Source: Actinocrinis sp035946395 (GTDB lineage: Bacteria > Actinomycetota > Actinomycetes > Streptomycetales > Catenulisporaceae). From it: a stretch of DNA of 18,227 nt. A program made the translations under genes and the position numbers. The stretch covers positions 1 through 18,227 of the forward strand of contig NZ_DASYZI010000206.1 of assembly GCF_035946395.1 (NCBI RefSeq), written 5' to 3'. Below, one piece after another: positions 1 to 7,435 of the stretch. Within the stretch, counting starts at the first letter, position 1. Each line of letters opens with the position of its first letter. Below the pieces are notes generated by a model. It saw nothing but the letters and a program-made list of their open reading frames with translations. It searched no databases and was not told the DNA's origin.

Positions 1-8
1 TGCCGAGC

Positions 9-1676
9 TCATTGGAAGATCTCTGCCGCGGTCCTCCCCTGAATGGTGTCGAGCGCCGGGCGTATCCGCTGGATGTCGCGCTTGAGGCTCGGTCCGCCGA
101 CACGCGAGAGCCGGTCCGCCATCTGTACGAGGTCCAGGACCATCGCCTCGTCGACGCTTACGGGGTCCGGCGTCCGCGCGGAGTGCACGATGTCGAACGC
201 GCGCCGCACGAGATCCGCGGCTTGGGCCTGCAACTCCCGGTCGGCCGCGAAGTGCCGGGCGAGTTCCGGACCGTGGCGCTGCGTGAGCGAGGTGAGCAGT
301 CGGCCCAGAGCGCTCTGGGCCATCTGCTCGTCGCGGAACGCTCGCAGCGCCCTGACCTCGCCGCCGGAGAGTTCGTTGAGGAACTCGATGATGCACAGGA
401 TGAGATCCGCCGGCACCGTGGCGGTGAACAGTTCCTGGATCCCGGTTCTCGTGTCCGTCCAGAGCGGCTGGAAGCCCTGGGGGCTGGCGTCCAGGCCCAT
501 GTAGTCTCCGATGAACGTCACGGCCGAGTCGCCGTGCGACCACGGCGCGTCAACCGCGGGATCCCATGGCTGGTCGGTCACCACATCGCGACCGAACGTC
601 AGACCGCCGTCGAAGGACAGTGACAGGACGACGTCGATCAGCATGTTGTCCGGCTTCGGGCCGAACTCGTAGTAGACGCACCCGAAGACACCGGCGGCGT
701 CGACCACCATTTGCGGCATCACGTGGTGGACGGTCGACGGGAACGACTGGGCCAGCAGCGGCGCGCCGGACGGCGTGCTCCACGTGGTGCCGCCGTCGGT
801 GGACCGGACGTAGTAGATCCTGGATGCATGGCCCCCGGATGCCTCTTGCGCCCATTCGGCCCAGGCCACGAGGGTGATTCCGCCCCGGGAGGCCACGGTC
901 GGGTCGCTGATGACCCGGAAGGTGCCGCCGGGCAGCACGTTCCAGCCGTGGATGGTCGGCGCGCCGTCTTCCAGTGTGGTGATGCCGGTGGCCGGGTCCG
1001 TCGCCGGCTGGAAGCTGTCGCCTCCGTCGTGTGACACGAGCATCTTGATGACCGAGCTGGCATCGGTCGACACGATCATCACCGTGCCGTCGTCCGCGAC
1101 CGTGATCTCGGGGTAGTAAGTGCCGGTGGAGATGAGGTCTCCGGCCGCCGCGCCGACGGTCCCGGTCCAGGTGGCGCCGTGGTCGGTGGTCCGAGCGAAG
1201 GCCAGTCCGCCGTTGTCCCAGACCGCGTAGACGTTGCCCTTGTGCGGGCTTCCCGCGTACGAGTCCCCGGCAGCCCACTGCTTGTCGTCCCCGGGGCTGT
1301 TGTGGATCGGGTTCGGCGCACTCCAGCTCTGGCCGCCGTCGGTGGACTGGTAGATCACGATGCCGATGGTGTCCCACGTGGGAGGGTTGAATCCGGTGAG
1401 CCCGACGAGGTAGACGTTGCCGGCGTCGTCCCAGGCCAGGGTCGGGTCGGTCATCACGGTGGCGCCGTCCGGCAGGGCCAGGTCCGCTGAGGGTTGCCAG
1501 CTCTGCCCGCCGTCGGCGCTGTACTCGGTCGCCAGTGTGAAGTCGTACGTATAGATGTCGGCGAATTTCTTCGACGCGGCGACGATCTGCTGAGGATTGT
1601 TCGGGTTGATCGCCAAGGAGCTCTCGCTCCTCGCATTGTTCGGGTTTTGGTCGAAGGTGACCTGGATATTTGCCAT
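9..1676 (-). CDS. Asp-box (BNR/sialidase-fold) beta-propeller protein with helical C-terminal domain
   Basis: The 555-aa product carries six Asp-box motifs (S/T-x-D-x-G-x-x-W/F) at about residues 53-60, 111-118, 163-170, 215-222, 292-299 and 354-361. This spacing is typical of a sialidase-fold beta-propeller. A motif near 390-411 (GDYMGLD...PLWTDTRTG) is common in this family just before the last blade. Asp boxes are structural, and I do not see a convincing sialidase arginine triad or FRIP motif, so enzymatic sialidase activity is not supported. Residues about 423-555 form a separate, Leu/Arg/Ala-rich, probably all-helical region that I do not recognise. There is no signal peptide or TM segment at the N-terminus (MANIQVTFDQ), which is unusual for an extracellular-type propeller. 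The ATG has an AAGGG-like ribosome site about 9 nt upstream. The stop codon lies at the window edge, so downstream neighbours are unseen. Confidence 0.85.
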   Translation of the reverse strand: MANIQVTFDQNPNNARSESSLAINPNNPQQIVAASKKFADIYTYDFTLATEYSADGGQSWQPSADLALPDGATVMTDPTLAWDDAGNVYLVGLTGFNPPTWDTIGIVIYQSTDGGQSWSAPNPIHNSPGDDKQWAAGDSYAGSPHKGNVYAVWDNGGLAFARTTDHGATWTGTVGAAAGDLISTGTYYPEITVADDGTVMIVSTDASSVIKMLVSHDGGDSFQPATDPATGITTLEDGAPTIHGWNVLPGGTFRVISDPTVASRGGITLVAWAEWAQEASGGHASRIYYVRSTDGGTTWSTPSGAPLLAQSFPSTVHHVMPQMVVDAAGVFGCVYYEFGPKPDNMLIDVVLSLSFDGGLTFGRDVVTDQPWDPAVDAPWSHGDSAVTFIGDYMGLDASPQGFQPLWTDTRTGIQELFTATVPADLILCIIEFLNELSGGEVRALRAFRDEQMAQSALGRLLTSLTQRHGPELARHFAADRELQAQAADLVRRAFDIVHSARTPDPVSVDEAMVLDLVQMADRLSRVGGPSLKRDIQRIRPALDTIQGRTAAEIFQ

Positions 1677-1704
1677 GGAATGAGCCCTTCAAGGCGGAAG
1701 AGTG

Positions 1705-1743
1705 ATGAGTGAAGGCCGGACACGAGGAAACGGCGTCACTCAT
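1705..1743. promoter_or_regulatory. 8-bp inverted repeat in the leader of the propeller gene
   Basis: ATGAGTGA (1705-1712) and TCACTCAT (1736-1743) are perfect inverted copies separated by 23 nt, 29-67 nt upstream of the propeller-protein start codon. They could be a regulator site or a leader hairpin. No promoter boxes are clear around it. Confidence 0.3.
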
Positions 1744-1844
1744 GCCCGACGGGCGCTGCGCATTTCACCGAGCCGAGCACCGGCCCGACCGCTCGAAATC
1801 AGCCCACGCGGGTGACCCGGTTCTCGCGGGATCGGGGGACGGAC

Positions 1845-1861
1845 TGCGACTCTCGGTCGCA
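1845..1861 (-). terminator. Hairpin after the two-TM small gene
   Basis: TGCGAC and GTCGCA form a perfect 6-bp stem with a 5-nt loop, 14 nt beyond the stop of the small membrane protein gene. There is no T-run, so this is a weak terminator candidate. If it acts, the propeller gene needs its own promoter. Confidence 0.3.
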
Positions 1862-1874
1862 CACCCCTGTGACG

Positions 1875-2105
1875 TCAGCCGATGGCGGCGAGTCGGCGCC
1901 ACTGCCGACGTGCCAAGAAACCGCACGTCAACGCGATGGTAAGGAAGCCGCCGGTAATCACCCATTCGAGGGCGCCGCTTCCGGCGTCCGGGTCGACGCC
2001 GAGAACGGCTTCGATCCAGTCTCTGCGGACCAACGCGAGAACGAAGCAGACAGCGCTCACGCCGGCCACGAACAACTGCACCAGAAATCGATAGAGATAA
2101 CGCAT
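1875..2105 (-). CDS. Small two-TM membrane protein, function unknown
   Basis: The product is 76 aa when started at the ATG at 2105, which has GGGGGA about 4 nt upstream. A GTG at 2117 in the same frame would add four residues but has no such site. Two hydrophobic helices are visible at about residues 7-26 and 46-65. They are joined by an acidic loop (RRDWIEAVLGVDPDAGSG) and followed by a basic tail (ARRQWRRLAA), which suggests both ends are cytoplasmic. I do not recognise a characterised family. The gene lies 198 nt upstream of the propeller gene on the same strand and may be its partner, although a hairpin separates them. Confidence 0.65.
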   Translation of the reverse strand: MRYLYRFLVQLFVAGVSAVCFVLALVRRDWIEAVLGVDPDAGSGALEWVITGGFLTIALTCGFLARRQWRRLAAIG

Positions 2106-2117
2106 GGAATCCCCCAC

Positions 2118-2829
2118 GAATATCTGTCAGCCTTCAGCCGTGAGGCTTCGCGGTCTGAAGAGCGTGACTGATCGGCCGCCCGGGCCGCCGCAGCTCGCGA
2201 ATTCGACCGGTAGAGGCGGGGTCGGGCGACTGCCTCTCGCCGCTGAAATAGCGGTACTCGAATTTGATGCTACTCGCCCGACGCTGTTTCGCAACGCCCG
2301 AAAGGGCAGTGAACGAGCGTCCAGTTTCTACGATGCGTAGTTATGAGACATCCATGACCTGCGCGATCAGGAAATACCGTACGCGCCACGCCAACCGTCA
2401 GACCTCTGATTTAAGATTGATTCGCCCGCTCCCGCGGATAAATGCCCGTCATCAACATCTGGTCGCGCCTCCCGTATCCCCTTCCCCACACTCGGAACTC
2501 GTGGAACCGAGAGTGCTCCACACGCTCTTATCGAGCATGGCTCACTGCACGGCAATGCTGCTGCCGGGTGGAGCAGGAAGCGGACTCCGTAAGCAGGCTG
2601 CGATGCATCCGCAGTAGCCAGGGCAGGCGGAACGCAAAGCAGCGGGCCGTGCTGGTGGAGATCAGCGGCCTCCGGAATGTGCTTCGTTCCGTCGCGCAGC
2701 GCCTTTGTGTTGTCACCGCGTCCGTGACGACCGGCCCAAACCCTGATCACGGCGGCGCATAGAACTCGCGGACCGATTGGTTGACCGGATAACCCTGATG
2801 CGCGATGGTGTCCCGTAACCACTTCGCGT
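2118..2829. other. Gene-poor stretch, no supported coding region
   Basis: About 710 nt with visibly lower GC in places (for example around 2265-2430) than its surroundings. The open frames here give low-complexity, Cys/His/Arg-rich or basic translations with no recognisable motif and no good ribosome site. I see no tRNA-like cloverleaf. It separates divergent genes (two-TM gene leftward, acyl-CoA ligase rightward), so it should contain two promoters. I could not pick out convincing paired -35/-10 boxes. Confidence 0.4.
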
Positions 2830-2855
2830 CGATCAGTCGATCACTTGGCTGATCG
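2830..2855. promoter_or_regulatory. Operator-like inverted repeat upstream of the acyl-CoA ligase
   Basis: CGATCAG (2830-2836) and CTGATCG (2849-2855) are perfect inverted arms with a 12-nt spacer, ending 36 nt before the GTG start of the ligase gene. The layout suits a TetR- or MarR-type dimer. No regulator gene adjoins it. A small CGGCG/CGCCG hairpin follows at about 2856-2870, just before the ribosome site. Confidence 0.4.
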
Positions 2856-2891
2856 CGGCGCCAAACGCCGTCGCTCCCGAGAGGTAGGACC

Positions 2892-4403
2892 GTGACCGGC
2901 CCCGACGACAGTTTGGCCGCGAATCTCGCGCGCACAGCCACGCGCCACCCGCACCGTATGGCCGTACGTGAGGGTGCGAACACGCTCACGTACGCGCAAC
3001 TCGACGAGGCAAGTGCCCGGGCGGCCGGCTACCTGCGGCTGCATGGCCTGGAGGCAGGCTCACGCGTCGGTCTGATGCTGCCGAACGTGCCCGAGTTCGT
3101 CGTGCTCTACTACGGCCTGCTGCGCGCCGGCTGCATTGTGGTGCCGATGAATCCGCTGCTCAAAGCCCGCGAGGTCGAGCACCAGCTGGCCGACAGCGAG
3201 GCGGCCGGCCTGCTGCTGTGGCACGGCGCGGCCGACGCCGCCGCGATCGGCGCGCACCGGCCGGACGTGAACGTCATCGAGCCGGGAGCCCTCGCCGCCG
3301 CGCTCGCGGCCTGTCCGCCCGCACGCGAGATCGCGCCCTGCGAGCCGGGTGACACCGCGGTGATCCTCTATACCTCGGGTACCACCGGGCGGCCCAAGGG
3401 CGCCGAACTGACTCACGCCAACCTCATCCGCAACACCGAGGTCACGGCCCGCACGCTGCTGGAGTTGACCGAGCACGACATCGTGTTCGGCGGGCTGCCG
3501 CTGTTCCACTCCTTCGGCCAAGTGGTCGCGATGAACTGCGCGATCACCGCCGGAGCCTGTCTGACGCTGCTGCCGCGTTTCGACCCTGCCGCCGCCTTCG
3601 GCGTCATCGAGCGCGACGGGGTCACCGTGTTCCTCGGCGTACCCACCATGTACGCAGCCCTGCTCAACCACCCCGACGCGCACCGGTACCGCACCGCGTC
3701 GCTGCGCGTGTGCGCTTCCGGCGGCGCCGCACTGCCAGTGGAGGTCCTGCGCGGCTTCGAACGGGCCTTCGACTGCGCCATCCTGGAGGGGTACGGACTG
3801 TCCGAGAGCTCGCCGGTGGCCTGTTTCAACCACCCCGGCCGCATGCGCAAGCCTGGAAGCGTCGGCACCCCGATCGAAGGGGTCGAAATGCGCATCATCG
3901 ACGGCGGCGGCAAGGAACTGCCCGACGGGGAGACCGGCGAGGTGGCGATTCGCGGCCACAACGTCATGAAGGGTTACTGGCGCAACAAGCAGGCCACCGC
4001 CGAGGCGATCCCGGACGGCTGGCTGCGCACCGGCGACCTCGGCGTGCGCGACGCGGCGGACGGGTACTTCCACATCGTCGACCGCAAGAAGGACATGATC
4101 ATCCGCGGTGGGTTCAACATCTACCCCCGCGAGATCGAGGAAGTCCTGCACGAGCACCCCGCAGTCGCCGAAGCCGCGGTGATCGGCATCCCGCACCCCA
4201 CCCACGGCGAGGAGGTCGCGGCCGCCATCGCCCTCAAACAGGGCGCCAGCGCCACCCCGGACGAGCTGCGCGAGTTCGTCAAATCCCAGGTCGCCGCCTA
4301 CAAGTACCCGCGCCACGTGTGGATCGTCGAAGCACTGCCCAAGGGCCCCACCGGCAAGATCCTCAAACGCGCCATCACACCGCCACAAGAAACAGTGCAC
4401 TGA
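2892..4403 (+). CDS. Acyl-CoA synthetase / AMP-dependent ligase (ANL superfamily)
   Basis: A 503-aa enzyme expected to activate a carboxylic acid with ATP to an acyl-adenylate and then form the CoA thioester. All core motifs are present in order: P-loop YTSGTTGRPKG (160-170), YGLSE (301-305), GWLRTGDLG (376-384), hinge DRKKDMIIRGG (397-407) followed by NIYPREIEE, and the adenylation lysine in PTGKILK (K489). Length and motif style match class I long-/medium-chain fatty-acyl-CoA ligases (FadD-like). Substrate cannot be read from the sequence. The GTG start at 2892 is preceded by GAGAGGTAGGA. The gene is transcribed alone, convergent with the SGNH gene to its right and divergent from the two-TM gene to its left. 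The inverted repeat just upstream suggests repression by an unlinked regulator. Confidence 0.93.
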   Translation: MTGPDDSLAANLARTATRHPHRMAVREGANTLTYAQLDEASARAAGYLRLHGLEAGSRVGLMLPNVPEFVVLYYGLLRAGCIVVPMNPLLKAREVEHQLADSEAAGLLLWHGAADAAAIGAHRPDVNVIEPGALAAALAACPPAREIAPCEPGDTAVILYTSGTTGRPKGAELTHANLIRNTEVTARTLLELTEHDIVFGGLPLFHSFGQVVAMNCAITAGACLTLLPRFDPAAAFGVIERDGVTVFLGVPTMYAALLNHPDAHRYRTASLRVCASGGAALPVEVLRGFERAFDCAILEGYGLSESSPVACFNHPGRMRKPGSVGTPIEGVEMRIIDGGGKELPDGETGEVAIRGHNVMKGYWRNKQATAEAIPDGWLRTGDLGVRDAADGYFHIVDRKKDMIIRGGFNIYPREIEEVLHEHPAVAEAAVIGIPHPTHGEEVAAAIALKQGASATPDELREFVKSQVAAYKYPRHVWIVEALPKGPTGKILKRAITPPQETVH

Positions 4404-4478
4404 CTCACACCGCAGGCCATCGCCACACAGAGCGCCGGGCAGGCACTTCAAGCAGGAAACTCATACTGTTGCACCGAT

Positions 4479-4494
4479 TCGCTGCCGACAGCGA
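4479..4494. terminator. Hairpin between convergent genes
   Basis: TCGCTG and CAGCGA form a 6-bp stem with a CCGA tetraloop in the 130-nt gap between the convergent ligase and TM-SGNH genes. It could serve both directions. There is no T-run on either side. Confidence 0.35.
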
Positions 4495-4533
4495 CCAGGG
4501 TCCCGCAGAAGGTCACCACCGCACACTGCTGAT

Positions 4534-6543
4534 CTACGTCTTGTCTCCTGAGGATGGTCGGGCGCCGCGGCGGCCGAGTCCGCGGGCGGAGTCGAGCACT
4601 GCGATGCAGGCCAGCCAGACGACGGCCAGGCAGCCCAGCAGTACCAGCAGCCACACCCTCAGGTTCTGGACCTGCTGTAGCTGCCACAGGCCGAGCTGGC
4701 TTTGGCAACTCGGGAGCGTTGAGCTGTGGGAGCCGTTCATGTCGCAGACGGGTGCCGAGGCCGTGGTGGCGGCCGGGTTGGGGGAACCCGCCGCAACGCC
4801 GGCAGGCTGTCCCGGTTGCGCCGCGTCCAGCAGTTGGGCGTGCTGGTTCAGCCAGTCGTCGAAGACGTCGAGCATCACCTGATGGCCCCGTGCGTTGGGG
4901 TGCAGGGAGTTGTGCAGCCAGTTGGCCGGGTTGTACCGCTGCGAGGCGAAACCGTCGACGGACTTGAGCCCGATGAAGTTCACGCCGGCGTCGCTGACCC
5001 TGCCGTCGCAGAGCTGGAGGTGCCCCCTGGCAAGCGCGTTCTCCATATCGGCGAGGTAGTAGATGCCTGCGTCGGCGGCAGCGGCCTGCACGCTCTGGTC
5101 GAGTTCGTGCACGAACGCGTGCGCGAAATCGCGTTCGCTCCCGGTCAGGGCCACCCCGGGGCAGTCAGGGCGCGTGGCCAGCGGCTGCGGATACGGCACG
5201 GCGAGAATCGGCACCCCAGGCAGGGCGTTCTTGAGCGCCGCATAGGTGTGCTCCAAGTCGGCCTGGACCGAGGGCAGGTTGCTCTCGAACAGGGCTCGCT
5301 GGGTGTCGCAGTTTCCCGGGGCGATGCAGGTCTCTCCCAGCAGCGCGAACCCGGCGTCGTTGCCCCCTACTGAAACGATCACCAGGCTCGGCCTGGATGC
5401 CGAAAGGTTCGGAAACCGGCCTTTGAGGAGATCCAACTGGGTTCCCTGCTCGCCCGGCTGCGGAACAGGGTTCTGACCGTCCTGTGTGACGATGTTGACG
5501 GTGCGGGCGCCGGAGCACGCCAGGAACAGGAGGTCGTCGAAGCGTCTCTGCTCGGTGACGGCCCGGGCGGCGTACGCCGTCGGCGCGCGGCGGCATTGGT
5601 CGCCGCCGGCCTGGTTGGTGTCCGCATAGTAGGCCTGTGCGCCCTCCCCCGACATGTACGAGTCGCCCATCGCGACCAGGACACGGGATCCCGCCACGGA
5701 TTGCAGCGCCGCAGGGATCGGCTGCTGCGGCGGGGCGGCGGCCAGTATGCAGAACACCGCCGCCACGATGACGAGGTCCCCGCTGGTGTTGGAGACCAGG
5801 AACAACAGCAGGACCACCACGCCCGCGACCAGGCACACGCCGACCATCGCGTCCCGGTACCACAGCCACACCAGGTATCCCACGACACCCACGAGCACCA
5901 CTGGCCAACCCCGCCGAAGAACGACAGCCCGGCGATCGACCCGGCCCTCATCGCGCAACGAGCGCATCCAGCGCAGAACCCGCTCCGACACGACGTTGAG
6001 CCCGACAGGAACAGCGGCGAACACCGCCACCGCCAGGCTGACAATGCCCCAGGCAGACCTCAGGACGGATGGTGGCACAAGGACGGCGGCGATCAGCACG
6101 CCGCCCGAGAACATGAGCAGAACCAATCCCCCGACCGTCAGCGACGCCGTTGCGTCACGCGAATCCCGCCAGTACTCGACGAACCAGCCCAGCCCCAGGA
6201 CCAGCAGGGCCGCGCCCGTGAACAGAGAGGCCTCGCCCCGCCCGAAACGCCACCACGCGAGCAGCAGTCCCGCCCCGGCCAACGACAAGAGCCCGGCAGT
6301 GATCGGCAGCCTCCAATCGCGGGGAGCGGCATACACGCCCCGGCGCTCCCAGAAGAACTGGCGCAATAGCAGCACTGCGCTGCAAACAAAGTAGACGGTC
6401 AGAGTGAGGTCCAGGTCAGCACGGGAAAGCGGGTGGGAACACCAGAAGACCAAGAAAACGGTCCCGGCCACGAACACCACCCGGGGCAGAACCCACCCGA
6501 GGTCACACCGCACTCTCCAGCGGGAAAGCGCATTCTGCGACAT
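4534..6543 (-). CDS. Polytopic membrane protein with SGNH/GDSL hydrolase domain
   Basis: A 669-aa protein. The first ~270 residues hold about eight or nine hydrophobic helices (roughly 21-36, 45-62, 80-98, 107-123, 136-157, 163-183, 213-229, 232-252, 256-270). Next comes an SGNH hydrolase domain (about 285-575) and one more TM helix near 628-650 with a short basic tail. SGNH blocks are clear: GDSYMSGEG (Ser295, block I), VSVGGNDAGF (Asn395, block III) and NSLHPNARGH (His548, block V). Cysteines at 317, 343, 406, 412, 461 and 512 could make disulfides if the domain is extracellular. The domain resembles actinobacterial secreted esterases of the Streptomyces SEST type, but the multi-TM front is not part of that family. 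The ATG has AAGGGGG about 8 nt upstream. The likely role is ester hydrolysis or acyl transfer at the cell surface; the substrate is unknown. Confidence 0.87.
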   Translation of the reverse strand: MSQNALSRWRVRCDLGWVLPRVVFVAGTVFLVFWCSHPLSRADLDLTLTVYFVCSAVLLLRQFFWERRGVYAAPRDWRLPITAGLLSLAGAGLLLAWWRFGRGEASLFTGAALLVLGLGWFVEYWRDSRDATASLTVGGLVLLMFSGGVLIAAVLVPPSVLRSAWGIVSLAVAVFAAVPVGLNVVSERVLRWMRSLRDEGRVDRRAVVLRRGWPVVLVGVVGYLVWLWYRDAMVGVCLVAGVVVLLLFLVSNTSGDLVIVAAVFCILAAAPPQQPIPAALQSVAGSRVLVAMGDSYMSGEGAQAYYADTNQAGGDQCRRAPTAYAARAVTEQRRFDDLLFLACSGARTVNIVTQDGQNPVPQPGEQGTQLDLLKGRFPNLSASRPSLVIVSVGGNDAGFALLGETCIAPGNCDTQRALFESNLPSVQADLEHTYAALKNALPGVPILAVPYPQPLATRPDCPGVALTGSERDFAHAFVHELDQSVQAAAADAGIYYLADMENALARGHLQLCDGRVSDAGVNFIGLKSVDGFASQRYNPANWLHNSLHPNARGHQVMLDVFDDWLNQHAQLLDAAQPGQPAGVAAGSPNPAATTASAPVCDMNGSHSSTLPSCQSQLGLWQLQQVQNLRVWLLVLLGCLAVVWLACIAVLDSARGLGRRGARPSSGDKT

Positions 6544-6735
6544 GGTGTCATCCCCCTTGGATCAATGAGAAGAGAACGGAAGGTCTATTCAAAAACCTCA
6601 TTCGCATTTGCGCTGGCAGCGACCAGAACTGGGGCCGCAAATTGCTGGGAAGCCGGACAGCGCCGCCGCCTCGGCGGTGGCCGCAGATGATCAGTGCTCT
6701 GTCCTGGCTGAATTGACGACACGGGGCGCAGGCGA

Positions 6736-6758
6736 GGACCCGGGCCAGGCGAGGGTCC
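6736..6758 (-). terminator. Hairpin after the small 2-TM gene
   Basis: GGACCC and GGGTCC form a perfect 6-bp stem with an 11-nt loop, 21 nt past the stop of the small membrane protein gene. No T-run. It probably separates that gene from the downstream TM-SGNH gene. Confidence 0.35.
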
Positions 6759-6779
6759 GCGGCATGCGTAGGAGTTGCT

Positions 6780-7058
6780 CTATGGCGCTAGCTGCTTCGG
6801 CTGCTCTGGCAGCGATGGCGGTGGCGGCTGTGGCGGTGGCGCCACATGTGGGGTCAGAAAACCGATCAACCCGCCCGCGATCAACGACGTAAGTGTATTG
6901 AGCTCAGCCGGGAACGCCCTGCCCCACACGACGATCAAAAGATCAATCACGATCAAAAGGATCAGTGCGGCGCCAAGAATGCCGACCACCCATGTCATCA
7001 ATGATCTATCGCTGGGCGGCACCGAGTGGCCGCCATTCGGATCCCCCACCATAGCCAT
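6780..7058 (-). CDS. Small two-TM membrane protein with proline-rich tail
   Basis: A 92-residue product from the ATG at 7058. A TTG at 7064 and an ATG at 7052 are alternatives, and none has a good ribosome site, so the start is uncertain. A short polar N-terminus (VGDPNGGHSVPPSDRS) leads into a long hydrophobic helix (LMTWVVGILGAALILLIVID and on) and a second one (TLTSLIAGGLIGFLTP). The tail is proline-rich (APPPQPPPPSLPEQPKQ). Two TM helices plus a short tail are holin-like in shape, but nothing identifies it as one. It sits on the same strand between two SGNH hydrolase genes and is bounded by hairpins on both sides, so it may be transcribed alone. The Pro-rich tail is encoded by a CGG/TGG-rich low-complexity stretch (about 6805-6845 on the given strand). 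Confidence 0.6.
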   Translation of the reverse strand: MAMVGDPNGGHSVPPSDRSLMTWVVGILGAALILLIVIDLLIVVWGRAFPAELNTLTSLIAGGLIGFLTPHVAPPPQPPPPSLPEQPKQLAP

Positions 7059-7064
7059 AATCAA

Positions 7065-7298
7065 TCCATTGCACGCCCATCACCTCGATGAAACCTGATT
7101 TGCGAAAAAATGAACCACCCCGTTGAACCGCAACCCGCACGCCACCCCGCCCGGCGAATGGCGCAACGCCCAACCCCCCTGACCTTGGCTGGCATCCCGC
7201 CCTGCAACGGCCCGCAGACACCCGGGATGACATCAGGCCACCATCCTGTGGCTGTGGGTCGAGAACAGGACGCAGTAAATAACAGCACCGCCGCCATC
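7065..7298. other. Non-coding gap
   Basis: Together with the hairpin region and its flank, this makes a ~370-nt gap between the secreted SGNH gene and the small membrane gene. Open frames crossing it continue out of phase into neighbouring genes and have no recognisable product. The promoter of the small membrane gene should be here, but no clear box pair is visible. Confidence 0.35.
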
Positions 7299-7347
7299 GA
7301 GTGCCTGGCCTGCGTTGTCGGCCGGGCACTCGGCCGACAACGCAGGC
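7299..7347 (-). terminator. 16-bp perfect hairpin with loop-complementary flank
   Basis: GCCTGCGTTGTCGGCC (7308-7323) and GGCCGACAACGCAGGC (7332-7347) are perfect inverted arms around an 8-nt loop GGGCACTC. This is the strongest hairpin in the window. It lies 88 nt past the stop of the secreted SGNH gene, as expected for its terminator, although no T-run follows. The flank GAGTGCC (7299-7305) is exactly complementary to GGCACTC in the loop, so a pseudoknot or an alternative 7-bp stem is possible. Confidence 0.55.
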
Positions 7348-7435
7348 AGCGGAACTGTACTTGCCCTTCTACGACGTACCAGGCTGGGTGGACCTGGACA
7401 GCGCGCAGGCCGATAGCAGCCTCATTGAACAGTTG

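Noticed and set aside
9..1676. Calling the propeller protein an active exo-sialidase
   Set aside because: Asp boxes alone are structural and occur in many non-sialidase propellers; catalytic arginines, FRIP motif and signal peptide were not seen.
2367..2822. 151-codon minus-strand frame in the gene-poor stretch
   Set aside because: No ribosome site, odd composition rich in Cys, His and Pro, and no recognisable pattern, so not called as a gene.
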